From RGIG8748 sp045539515 (GTDB lineage Bacteria > Bacillota > Clostridia > UMGS1810), in assembly GCA_045539515.1 (NCBI GenBank), contig JAZQFN010000087.1:3113-67112 (forward strand): a DNA stretch of 64,000 nt, in the 5' to 3' direction. Shown in pieces: positions 33,621 through 42,355 of this stretch (position 1 is its first letter; each line of letters starts with the position of its first letter). A program made the position numbers and the translations under genes. The notes under the pieces were generated by a model. That model was not told where the DNA came from. It ran no database searches and saw only the letters and a program-made list of their open reading frames with translations.

Positions 33621-36600
33621 TTATTTAAAATACTTAACAGCCGCATCGAAGATACCCATATCGTAATTACCTTCAACGTTCTTATAAAGACCGTTTGTGT
33701 ATCTTTCGGTATGACCCATTTTACCGAATACTCTGCCGTCGGGAGATGTGATACCTTCCACAGCAAGGATTGAGCCGTTGGGGTTATACTGAATATCGTA
33801 TGTGGGGTTGCCGCTAAGGTCTGCATACTGGGTAGCAATCTGACCGTTTGCCGCAAGCTCCTTAATAAGCTCTTCGCTTGCAAGGAATCGACCTTCACCG
33901 TGGGAAATGGGTACATTGTACACTTCGCCGGGGTTGGTATTTGCAAGCCAGGGGGACTTGTTGGAAGCCACTCTTGTTCTTACAATCTTGGATTGGTGAC
34001 GTGCTATGGTGTTAAATGTAAGTGTGGGGCAGTTTTCGTCGGTGTCTATAATCTTGCCGTAGGGCACAAGACCAAGCTTAATTAATGCCTGGAAGCCGTT
34101 ACAGATACCGCACATAAGACCGTCACGGTTTTCCAAAAGGTCGGTTACTGCCTCTTTAATGGCATCGTTACGGAAGAATGCTGTAATGAGCTTTGCACTG
34201 CCTTCGGGTTCGTCACCGCCGGAGAAACCGCCGGGGATGAAGATTATCTGACTTTCCTTTATAGCCTTGGCAAAGTTTTCTACAGATTCAGTAATAGCCT
34301 GAGGGCTTAAGTTGCGGATAACGAAGATATTGCTGTCGGCACCTGCAGCGTTCATAGCTGTAGCAGAATCGTATTCGCAGTTAGTACCGGGGAATACAGG
34401 AATAAGCACCTTGGGTTTTGCAACCTTAATTGCAGGAGCCTTTCTTTCTGTTGCGCTGTAGGTGAACACGGGAGCCTCTCTGTCATCAGTTTCCACGTTG
34501 TTGCACTTATATACCTTTTCAAGCTTTGTTTCATAGATTTCGTTAATCTCGCACTTGCAGATTTCTTCGCCCTTGTAGGTAAAGAGCTTTTCTGTAACCT
34601 TACCCAGAAGAACAGCATCCTCTATAGCTTCGGCAGCTTCGATTACGAAAGCACCGTAGTTGTAGCCGAAGATTTCTTCCATGGAAACAGCGTCTTCAAA
34701 AGCAAAGCCGTAGCCGTTACCCATAGCCATTTTAATAACGGCTTCTGCCACGCCACCGTAGGTGGGTGTGTAAACGGAGAGAGCTATGCCCTTTCTGCAA
34801 AGATCGGTAACCTTCTTAAACAAAGCCTTTAAGGAATCTGCATTGGGAAGACCGTTTGCATCGTACTGGGGCTTTAAAAGATATACACTGTTGCCAACTG
34901 TTTTAAACTCGTTGGTTACTATGTTTTTAATCTTATCGGTAGTTACTGCAAAGGACACAAGTGTAGGCGGAACATCTATATTTTCGAAGGAACCGCTCAT
35001 GGAGTCCTTACCGCCGATGGAGCCGATTTCGTATTCCATCTGTGCCTTAAACGCACCAAGAAGTGCCGCAGCAGGCTTACCCCATCTCTTGGGTTCTGCC
35101 TTGGGCTTTTCAAAATATTCCTGGAATGTAAGGTACACATCCTCAAAGGAAGCACCGGTGGTTACAAGCTTACAGATGGATTCAACCACTGCAAGGTAAG
35201 CACCGTGGAAGGGGCTCTTTTCTGTGATAAAGGGATTGTAGCCCCAGCTCATTACGGAGCAGTCGTCTGTAACCTTATTTTCGGAGGAAATTTTGTTTAC
35301 CATAGCCTGAATAGGTGTTCTCTGATATTTACCGCCGAAAGGCATAAGAACCGTACCCTTGCCGATGGTGGAGTCAAAGCGCTCGGAAAGACCTCTTCTG
35401 GAGCAGACATTAAGGTCACCTGCAAGTGCCTTCATGTTGTCTGTGAAAGTGCCTTCCACCTTTTTGTCAAAGGCTTCTGCCTTGGGGATTTCCACATTAA
35501 TGTGCTTCTGCGCACCGTTGGAATTTAAGAACTCTCTGGAAAGGTTAACAATCTTGTTGCCGTTCCAATGCATTACAAAGTAGGGATTTTCCTGAACAAC
35601 TGCAACCTTTGTAGCCTCAAGGTTTTCACCGTTGGCAAGCTCAATGAACTTGTCGGCATCCTTGGCTTCTACAACTACAGCCATTCTTTCCTGAGATTCG
35701 GAAATGGCAAGCTCGGTACCGTCAAGACCTTCGTACTTTTTGGGTACTGCATTAAGGTCTACAACAAGACCGTCTGCAAGCTCACCTATGGCAACAGACA
35801 CACCGCCTGCACCAAAGTCGTTACAACGCTTAATGAGCTTGGAAGCCACGGGATTTCTGAATAATCTCTGGAGCTTTCTTTCTTCGGGAGCATTACCCTT
35901 CTGTACTTCTGCACCGCAGCTTTCGAGGGATTCCAATGTGTGAGATTTGGAGGAGCCTGTAGCACCGCCGCAGCCGTCACGGCCTGTTCTTCCGCCAAGG
36001 AGGATTATGATATCTCCGGGCTGGGGTCTTTCACGGCGTACATTCTCCGCGGGGGCAGCAGCAATAACTGCACCGATTTCCATTCTCTTTGCCACATAGC
36101 CGTCGTGATAGATTTCGTCTACAACGCCGGTAGCAAGACCAATCTGATTACCGTAGGAGGAATAGCCGTTTGCAGCGGTAGTAACAATCTTACGCTGGGG
36201 GAGCTTTCCTTCCATGGTTTCGGATACGGGCTTTGTGGGGTCTGCCGCACCGGTAACACGCATAGCTGCATATACGTAGGAACGACCTGAGAGTGGGTCA
36301 CGGATAGCACCGCCTATACAGGTAGCTGCACCACCAAAGGGTTCAATTTCTGTGGGATGGTTGTGGGTTTCATTCTTAAAGAGAAGAAGCCACTTTTCGG
36401 GTTTTCCGTCCATTTCCACATCTATCTTAACTGTGCAGGCATTGATTTCTTCGGACTCGTCAAGCTTATCCAATTTGCCTGCTTTTCTTAAATGCTTAAC
36501 TGCAATTGTTGCAATGTCCATAAGGTTGATGGGCTTGGTTCTGCCAAGGGCATCTCTTACGGATATGTATTCGTCATAGGCTTCCTTAACATTTTCATCT

Positions 36601-37313
36601 TCAATATTTGCAGAATCGATGGTTGTAAGGAAGGTGGTATGACGGCAATGGTCGGACCAGTAGGTATCTATCATCTTTATTTCCGTAATTGTGGGGTCTC
36701 TCTTCTCGGAAATAAAGTACTGCTGACAGAAGGTAAGGTCATCCAAATCCATGGCAAGTCCGTTTTCCTTAAGGAAAGCTTCAAGACCGGCTTTGTCTAA
36801 GTTTATAAAGCCGGTAAGAGTCTTGACCTCGGAGGGTACATCGTACTTCATAGCGAGAGTTTCGTACTCTTCAAGGGATGCTTCTCTTGCTTCCACGGGA
36901 TTTACAACATACTTTTTGATTTCTGCTATTTCATCTTGGGAAAGGGTACCCTTTAAGATATAAACCTTTGCGGTTTTAACAAGGGGTCTTTCGCCCTGGG
37001 AAATAAGCTGAATACATTCAGCGGCAGAGTTTGCTCTCTGGTCGAACTGACCGGGGAGATATTCCACTGCAAATACAGCGGCGGCACCCTCTGCATCGTA
37101 TGTAGTGGAAACATCATCAAGCTGAGGCTCGGAGAAAACTGTGTTTTTGCAGCTTTCAAAAAGCTCTTCGGTGATGTTTTCCGCATCATAGCGGTTTATG
37201 ATTCTCACATCTTCTATGCCCTTTATGCCAAGAAAGCTCTTAATGTCGCCCTTAAGAGAATTGGCTTCATGAGCAAGATGCTTTTTCTTTTCTACATATA
37301 CTCTGTATACCAT
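33621..37313 (-). CDS. purL: phosphoribosylformylglycinamidine synthase, single-chain PurL
   Basis: 1230 residues, the long single-polypeptide FGAM synthase found in many Clostridia, converting FGAR plus glutamine and ATP to FGAM (step 4 of IMP synthesis). The order is N-terminal PurS-like region, two AIRS-like synthetase halves (FKNETHNHPTEIEPFGGAATC; GGRTGRDGCGGATGSS; IGGKDSMSGSF) and a class I glutamine amidotransferase domain at the end (about 970-1230): PVFPGTNCEYDSA, PGGFSGGDEPEGSAK, catalytic Cys in CGICNGFQ, and HGEGRF. No separate purS/purQ is needed. It shares one base with the end of purD (TAATG), so translation is coupled. It is the last gene of the operon. Confidence 0.97.
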   Translation of the reverse strand: MVYRVYVEKKKHLAHEANSLKGDIKSFLGIKGIEDVRIINRYDAENITEELFESCKNTVFSEPQLDDVSTTYDAEGAAAVFAVEYLPGQFDQRANSAAECIQLISQGERPLVKTAKVYILKGTLSQDEIAEIKKYVVNPVEAREASLEEYETLAMKYDVPSEVKTLTGFINLDKAGLEAFLKENGLAMDLDDLTFCQQYFISEKRDPTITEIKMIDTYWSDHCRHTTFLTTIDSANIEDENVKEAYDEYISVRDALGRTKPINLMDIATIAVKHLRKAGKLDKLDESEEINACTVKIDVEMDGKPEKWLLLFKNETHNHPTEIEPFGGAATCIGGAIRDPLSGRSYVYAAMRVTGAADPTKPVSETMEGKLPQRKIVTTAANGYSSYGNQIGLATGVVDEIYHDGYVAKRMEIGAVIAAAPAENVRRERPQPGDIIILLGGRTGRDGCGGATGSSKSHTLESLESCGAEVQKGNAPEERKLQRLFRNPVASKLIKRCNDFGAGGVSVAIGELADGLVVDLNAVPKKYEGLDGTELAISESQERMAVVVEAKDADKFIELANGENLEATKVAVVQENPYFVMHWNGNKIVNLSREFLNSNGAQKHINVEIPKAEAFDKKVEGTFTDNMKALAGDLNVCSRRGLSERFDSTIGKGTVLMPFGGKYQRTPIQAMVNKISSENKVTDDCSVMSWGYNPFITEKSPFHGAYLAVVESICKLVTTGASFEDVYLTFQEYFEKPKAEPKRWGKPAAALLGAFKAQMEYEIGSIGGKDSMSGSFENIDVPPTLVSFAVTTDKIKNIVTNEFKTVGNSVYLLKPQYDANGLPNADSLKALFKKVTDLCRKGIALSVYTPTYGGVAEAVIKMAMGNGYGFAFEDAVSMEEIFGYNYGAFVIEAAEAIEDAVLLGKVTEKLFTYKGEEICKCEINEIYETKLEKVYKCNNVETDDREAPVFTYSATERKAPAIKVAKPKVLIPVFPGTNCEYDSATAMNAAGADSNIFVIRNLSPQAITESVENFAKAIKESQIIFIPGGFSGGDEPEGSAKLITAFFRNDAIKEAVTDLLENRDGLMCGICNGFQALIKLGLVPYGKIIDTDENCPTLTFNTIARHQSKIVRTRVASNKSPWLANTNPGEVYNVPISHGEGRFLASEELIKELAANGQIATQYADLSGNPTYDIQYNPNGSILAVEGITSPDGRVFGKMGHTERYTNGLYKNVEGNYDMGIFDAAVKYFK

Positions 37314-38572
37314 TAGTTAATTCCCTCCAATGCTCTTTTGCCTATATCCTTGCGGTAATACGCATTGTCAAAGCTTACGGTCTTAACCGTACCGTATGCC
37401 TTTTCTACAGCCTCTTTAAGGCTTGGGGCAGTTTCGGTAACACCTAAGACCCTGCCGCCTGCGGTAAGGAGTCTGCCGTCAGAAAGCTTTGCTCCTGCCA
37501 CATATATGTTTTTGTCTTTCGGCATGGTGATTTCAAAACCGGAGTCGTATTTTTGGGGGTAGCCATCTGACGCCATAACTACACAGCAGGCACTTTCTTC
37601 TTTAAACTTAACCTGTGTTTCGGAAAGTGTACCGTCGGCAACGCTTATCATAATGTCCAGAAGGTCGCTGTCTAAAAGAGGAAGTACAACCTGTGTTTCG
37701 GGGTCACCGAAACGGCAGTTATACTCTATAACCTTTGGACCCTTGGGAGTAAGCATAAGACCAAAGTAAAGGCATCCTTTGAAAGTTCTGCCCTCTTTAT
37801 TCATAGCTTCCATAGTGGGAATAAAGATTTTTTCCATACACTCTATGGCAACCTCTTTTGTGTAGTAGGGATTGGGAGCAATGGTGCCCATACCACCGGT
37901 GTTTAAGCCTTCGTCGCCGTCTTTGGCTCTCTTGTGGTCCATGGAGGAAACCATGGGAACAAGGGTTTTGCCGTCGGTAAAGCTAAGTACGGAAACTTCG
38001 GGTCCGGTTAAAAATTCTTCTATAACAACCTGACTTCCGCTTTCGCCGAAAATCTTATCTTCCATCATGGATTTAACTGCATCCTTTGCTTCATCACGGG
38101 TCATGGCAATAATAACGCCCTTACCGAGAGCAAGTCCGTCTGCCTTTACAACCACGGGAATAGACGCCGTGTCAAGATATGTAAGTGCCTCATCCATGTC
38201 GGTAAACACTTCGTATTCTGCTGTAGGAATGCCGTACTTTTTCATAAGGTTCTTTGAAAAAACCTTACTGCCTTCAATAATAGCAGCATTGGCCTTTGGT
38301 CCGAAGCACTTGATGCCAACATCATTTAATGCATCTACGCAACCAAGCACAAGTGGATCGTCGGGAGCAACTACTGCAAAATCAATGGCATTGTTCTTTG
38401 CAAACTCCACTATGGCACTAATATCCTTTGCACCGATGTTTACACATTCGGCATCGGCAGCTATACCGCCGTTACCGGGGAGTGCATATATTTTATCTGC
38501 CTTGGGGCTTTCTTTAATCTTTTTAATTATGGCGTGTTCTCTTCCGCCACCGCCAACAACCATTATGTTCAT
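37313..38572 (-). CDS. purD: phosphoribosylamine-glycine ligase (GARS)
   Basis: 419-residue ATP-grasp enzyme making GAR from phosphoribosylamine and glycine. It starts with MVVGGGGREHAI (the invariant GGGGREHA), has PVVVKADGLALGKGV in the ATP-grasp domain, DHKRAKDGDEGLNTGGMGTIAPNP, YCRFGDPE-like NCRFGDPETQVVLP, and a normal length. One-base overlap with purL downstream. A 210-base gap with two repeats separates it from the AICAR formyltransferase gene upstream. Confidence 0.97.
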   Translation of the reverse strand: MNIMVVGGGGREHAIIKKIKESPKADKIYALPGNGGIAADAECVNIGAKDISAIVEFAKNNAIDFAVVAPDDPLVLGCVDALNDVGIKCFGPKANAAIIEGSKVFSKNLMKKYGIPTAEYEVFTDMDEALTYLDTASIPVVVKADGLALGKGVIIAMTRDEAKDAVKSMMEDKIFGESGSQVVIEEFLTGPEVSVLSFTDGKTLVPMVSSMDHKRAKDGDEGLNTGGMGTIAPNPYYTKEVAIECMEKIFIPTMEAMNKEGRTFKGCLYFGLMLTPKGPKVIEYNCRFGDPETQVVLPLLDSDLLDIMISVADGTLSETQVKFKEESACCVVMASDGYPQKYDSGFEITMPKDKNIYVAGAKLSDGRLLTAGGRVLGVTETAPSLKEAVEKAYGTVKTVSFDNAYYRKDIGKRALEGIN

Positions 38573-38620
38573 AGCTTTATGTTCCTTTCCAAAAGTAAAA
38601 TCAATAATATATTTAGCAAT

Positions 38621-38667
38621 GAAGATTCTTCGCCTTCGCCTACGGCTTAGCTCAGAATGACATATTG
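38621..38667. repeat. dispersed palindromic repeat, copy 4
   Basis: GAAGATTCTTCGCCTTCGCC, an inserted spacer TACGGCTTAG, then CTCAGAATGACATATTG. It lies inside the purine operon, between purD and the formyltransferase gene, so the repeat is transcribed. Confidence 0.75.
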
Positions 38668-38720
38668 TGAGTTTGTTTTACTTATTCACTACAATTTGAA
38701 TTTCAGTAATATAAATAATT

Positions 38721-38777
38721 CAAAACGCAAGGCGTTTTGTACCTTACCTGTTCACTATTCCCTATTACTTATTCCCT
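38721..38777 (+). repeat. CACCTTAC...TTCACTATTCC repeat, copy 2
   Basis: CAAAACGC against GCGTTTTG, then ACCTTACCTGTTCACTATTC and a CTATTACTTATT tail. The palindrome differs from copy 1 at 24.3 kb but the tail is nearly identical. Confidence 0.65.
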
Positions 38778-38782
38778 CAATT

Positions 38783-39967
38783 TTAGTGGTGGAAAAGACG
38801 CATTCCGGTCATAGCCATTGCTATGCCTCTCTTGTTGCATTCTTCTATAACATTGTCGTCACGTATGGAGCCGCCGGGCTGTGCCACATAGCTTACACCG
38901 CTCTTTGCAGCTCTTATGATATTGTCACCAAAGGGGAAGAACGCATCGGAACCTAAAGCAACACCGGAAATTGTGGCAAGATATGCCTTCTTTTCTTCCT
39001 TTGTAAATTCTTCGGGCTTGGTTTTAAAGAGCTTCTGCCATTCGCCTTCTGCAAGTAAATCTTCGCTTTCGTCGGAGATATACACATCTATAGCATTATC
39101 TCTGTCAGGTCTTTTTACTGTGTCAAGGAAAGGAAGGTTAAGCACTTTATCGCTCTGTCTTAAATGCCAGTTATCTGCCTTGCTTCCTGCAAGTCTTGTG
39201 CAGTGAATTCTGGACTGCTGACCTGCACCTACACCTATAGCCTGTCCATCCTTTGCAAAGCATACGGAGTTGGACTGTGTGTATTTAAGAGTGATTAATG
39301 CAATAATAAGGTCTCTCTTTGCCTCAGAGGGGAATTCCTTATTGTCTGTAACAAGATTTGTAAGGATGGTTTCGTCAATTTTGTAGTTATTTCTGCCCTG
39401 CTCAAAGGTGATACCGTATACATCCTTGTGTTCCACAGCTTCGGGAACATAGTCAGGGTCAATCTTAACTACATTGTAAGCACCCTTTTTCTTGTTCTTT
39501 AAGATTTCAAGTGCTTCGGGCTCGTAATCGGGAGCTATAACACCGTCGGAAACTTCTCTTGCAATGAGCTTTGCAGTCATAACATCACACTTGTCGGAAA
39601 GTGCAATCCAATCGCCAAAAGATGACATTCTGTCGGTACCTCTTGCTCTTGCATATGCAGTTGCCAGGGGGGATTCGTCAATACCGGGCATATCATCTAC
39701 GAAACAAGCTTTTTTAAGCTTTTCGTCCATTTTGATGCCAACTGCGGCAGATGTGGGGCTTACATGCTTAAAGGAAGTAGCCGCACACATACCGAGAGCT
39801 TCTTTAATCTCCTTAACAAGCTGCCAGCTGTTGAATGCATCGAGGAAGTTGATAAATCCGGGCTTACCGTTTAAAATTTCTATAGGAAGCTCTGCACCGT
39901 TTGACATAAAAATCTTTGCAGGCTTCTGATTGGGGTTACAACCGTATTTTAATTCGAAATCCTTCAT
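38783..39967 (-). CDS. purH: stand-alone AICAR formyltransferase (PurH C-terminal domain type)
   Basis: 394 residues corresponding only to the AICAR transformylase part of bifunctional PurH: YGCNPNQKPAKI at the N-terminus, the catalytic Lys-His pair in TSFKHVSPTSAAVGI, DSPLATAYARARGTDRMSSFGD, EVSDGVIAPDYEPEAL, and SVCFAKDGQAIGVGAGQQSRIHCTRLAGSKA. No MGS-like IMP cyclohydrolase domain precedes it (the first residues are already AICARFT). It formylates AICAR with 10-formyl-THF to FAICAR. Ring closure is expected from the gene immediately upstream, 12 bases away. Confidence 0.95.
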   Translation of the reverse strand: MKDFELKYGCNPNQKPAKIFMSNGAELPIEILNGKPGFINFLDAFNSWQLVKEIKEALGMCAATSFKHVSPTSAAVGIKMDEKLKKACFVDDMPGIDESPLATAYARARGTDRMSSFGDWIALSDKCDVMTAKLIAREVSDGVIAPDYEPEALEILKNKKKGAYNVVKIDPDYVPEAVEHKDVYGITFEQGRNNYKIDETILTNLVTDNKEFPSEAKRDLIIALITLKYTQSNSVCFAKDGQAIGVGAGQQSRIHCTRLAGSKADNWHLRQSDKVLNLPFLDTVKRPDRDNAIDVYISDESEDLLAEGEWQKLFKTKPEEFTKEEKKAYLATISGVALGSDAFFPFGDNIIRAAKSGVSYVAQPGGSIRDDNVIEECNKRGIAMAMTGMRLFHH

Positions 39968-39979
39968 TTTGAATTCTCC

Positions 39980-40702
39980 TTACTTCTGATTTTTGTTTAT
40001 CATTCTGTTTTCCACAGATCCGTCTTTTAAGTTAATATATCTAACATAAATGGAAATTTTGTTAGCTTCGTTCAAATTTTCCCAGATGTTTGTTGTAAAC
40101 TCGTCAATGTCATTGGGAATCTCTACCCTCTCAGGCTCACCTGTAAATGTGGGGATGGGGTTTCCGTCATGGTTGTAGGTGTGGATAAAGTGACCCAGAC
40201 CCTTAAGTGCCTTATAGGAGAAGGTGTATCTGTTGCACTCTGTGCCTTCGGGGTCTGCACTCTTTAAGATGCTCATCTTATAGGAAAAATCTCCGTCGGC
40301 AAAGTTCATAATACCGCTTATTCTGGGGGTAAAGTTGGGAGCGTCAGGTTCAAACTCTCTGGTTTCAAGAGCTTCTTCAAAGCTCTTGCCTTCCTTTACA
40401 AAATCGTATACGGTATCGGTCTGGTCGCCGTTGGTCACTATAAGAGAATTTCCGATTTTACGTACGGGAGAATAAATAATAAGTGAGGGATCTTCTACCT
40501 TTGAAGCATCAAAGGGATAGATTGTTACATCGTCACCGTTTTCGGTAAAAATTCTGTTACGGCTGTTTTCACTTCTGCCCATAATAAAGTATGCAAAAGC
40601 TGCCTTTTCGCCATCGGCACTCTTTCCTATTACAATACCTCTGCCCACATAGGAATTGTCCTTAATGAGCTCACCCATGTTATTGATATCATATATGCTC
40701 AT
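39980..40702 (-). CDS. purO: IMP cyclohydrolase, archaeal PurO-like
   Basis: 240 residues, matching the PurO-type IMP cyclohydrolase fold rather than the MGS-like domain of PurH: NSYVGRGIVIGKSADG near the start, FAYFIMGRSENSRNRIF, DASKVEDPSLIIYSPVR, TNGDQTDTVYDF and FTPRISGIMN are recognisable family stretches. It would close FAICAR to IMP, the last step, complementing the adjacent stand-alone formyltransferase. Cytosolic. PurO was first described in archaea and related genes occur in some anaerobic bacteria. The location in a full purine operon supports the assignment. Confidence 0.88.
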   Translation of the reverse strand: MSIYDINNMGELIKDNSYVGRGIVIGKSADGEKAAFAYFIMGRSENSRNRIFTENGDDVTIYPFDASKVEDPSLIIYSPVRKIGNSLIVTNGDQTDTVYDFVKEGKSFEEALETREFEPDAPNFTPRISGIMNFADGDFSYKMSILKSADPEGTECNRYTFSYKALKGLGHFIHTYNHDGNPIPTFTGEPERVEIPNDIDEFTTNIWENLNEANKISIYVRYINLKDGSVENRMINKNQK

Positions 40703-40714
40703 AACTAAATCTCC

Positions 40715-41323
40715 TTATTTGTTTTTAAGAATATCCTGTGCTACCTTTTCCACAGACTCGGGAAGTATTATCCACTCGGCCTCTTCCATAACACGCTTCT
40801 GCAGTGTTTCGGGGGTATCCCCTTCCTTAATTGCTACTGCCTTTTGCATTATTATCTTTCCTCCGTCGGGAATTTCGTTTACAAAATGCACTGTGGCACC
40901 TGTAACCTTAACTCCATACTCCAAAGCCGCCTCATGAACGTGAAGTCCGTAAAAGCCTTTGCCGCAGAAGGAAGGAATAAGCGAAGGATGCACATTTATT
41001 ATTTTTTCCGGGAACTTTTTTGTAAAGCTTTCCGAAAGAATGCACATAAAGCCTGCAAGAACTATAAAGTCTGTTTCGTACTTTTCAATAATATCCTCTA
41101 TTGCCTTTTCAAAGGCATCCTGTGAGGGCATCATCTTCTTGTGCACAACCTCTGTGGGAATGCCGTTATTTTTTGCTCTTTCCAGTGCATAGGCAGTGGG
41201 GTTTGAAGCAACCACGACGGAAACCTCTGCAGAGTTTATAATGCCGCTTTTAGTGGCATCTATTATTGCCTGAAGGTTTGTACCGCCGCCGGAAACCAGC
41301 ACGCAGACCTTAGCCTTTAGCAT
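40715..41323 (-). CDS. purN: phosphoribosylglycinamide formyltransferase
   Basis: 202 residues. N-terminal VLVSGGGTNLQAIID is the PurN nucleotide-binding start; FIVLAGFMCILSESF, NVHPSLIPSFCGKGFYGLHVHEAAL (catalytic Asn-His, HPSL) and TGATVHFVNEIPDGGKIIMQKAV follow. It transfers a formyl group from 10-formyl-THF to GAR. It overlaps purM by 7 bases. Confidence 0.96.
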   Translation of the reverse strand: MLKAKVCVLVSGGGTNLQAIIDATKSGIINSAEVSVVVASNPTAYALERAKNNGIPTEVVHKKMMPSQDAFEKAIEDIIEKYETDFIVLAGFMCILSESFTKKFPEKIINVHPSLIPSFCGKGFYGLHVHEAALEYGVKVTGATVHFVNEIPDGGKIIMQKAVAIKEGDTPETLQKRVMEEAEWIILPESVEKVAQDILKNK

Positions 41324-42354
41324 AATACCACACTTTCCTCACCTTCGACAATTTCGCCGATGATGTATGCGTCTTCGCCGTTTGCCTTAAGCACTTCTAT
41401 TGCCTTGTCGGCATCTTCTTTGGCAACGACAATGCTCATACCTACACCCATATTGAAGGTGTTGAACATATCTCTTTCGGGAATATTGCCTCTCTTTGCA
41501 ATGAGGTCGAATATAGGAAGAATCTTTACAGATGCTTTGTCTATCTTTGCTGTGAAGCCTTTGGGAATACTTCTGGGGATATTCTCGTAGAAACCACCGC
41601 CTGTGATGTGAGATACAGCTTTAACCGTAACTTCTTCAAAAAGAGCACACATAGGCTTTACGTAAATCTTGGTAGGTGTAAGCAGTGTCTCTCCGATAGA
41701 CTTACCGCCAAGCTCTGCAACGGGTTCTTTAATATCGGCATTTTCCACATCGAATACCTTACGTACAAGAGAGAAGCCGTTGGAGTGAACACCGCTGGAA
41801 GGAAGGGCTATAATAACATCCCCTTCTTTGATGCTCTTGTTGTTAAGCACTTTGCTCTTGTCTACAATACCTACGCTAAAGCCTGCAAGGTCGTATTCGT
41901 CTATAGGATAGAAACCGGGCATTTCTGCAGTTTCACCACCGATAAGAGCCGCACCGGACTGAACACAGCCGTCTGCAATACCCTTAACTATGTCTGCAAT
42001 CTTTTCGGGAACATTTTTACCGCATGCTATGTAATCCAGGAAGAAAAGGGGCTTTGCGCCACAGCAAATGATGTCGTTTACACACATGGCAACACAGTCT
42101 ATACCCACTGTATCGTGCTTATCCATAATAAATGCAAGCTTGAGCTTTGTACCAACACCGTCTGTACCGCTTACAAGTACGGGCTGTGTCATACCTGTGA
42201 TGTCAAGCTCAAAAAGACCTCCGAAACCGCCTATATCGGACATGGAACCCTTTGTCATGGTTTCGGCAATATGTTTTTTCATAAGTTCTACTGCACGGTA
42301 ACCGGCTGTAATATCAACACCGGCAGCTTTGTAACTGTCACTGTAACTTTTCAA
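41317..42354 (-). CDS. purM: phosphoribosylformylglycinamidine cyclo-ligase (AIRS)
   Basis: 345 residues, closing FGAM to AIR with ATP. Signature stretches: YKAAGVDITAGYRAVELMKKH, GVGTKLKLAF, MCVNDIICCGAKPLFFLDYIA, GGETAEMPGFY, ITGGGFYENIPRSIP and FNMGVGM. Ends inside purN (7-base overlap), starts one base after purF stops, tight operon packing. Confidence 0.97.
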   Translation of the reverse strand: MKSYSDSYKAAGVDITAGYRAVELMKKHIAETMTKGSMSDIGGFGGLFELDITGMTQPVLVSGTDGVGTKLKLAFIMDKHDTVGIDCVAMCVNDIICCGAKPLFFLDYIACGKNVPEKIADIVKGIADGCVQSGAALIGGETAEMPGFYPIDEYDLAGFSVGIVDKSKVLNNKSIKEGDVIIALPSSGVHSNGFSLVRKVFDVENADIKEPVAELGGKSIGETLLTPTKIYVKPMCALFEEVTVKAVSHITGGGFYENIPRSIPKGFTAKIDKASVKILPIFDLIAKRGNIPERDMFNTFNMGVGMSIVVAKEDADKAIEVLKANGEDAYIIGEIVEGEESVVLC

Positions 42355-42355
42355 A

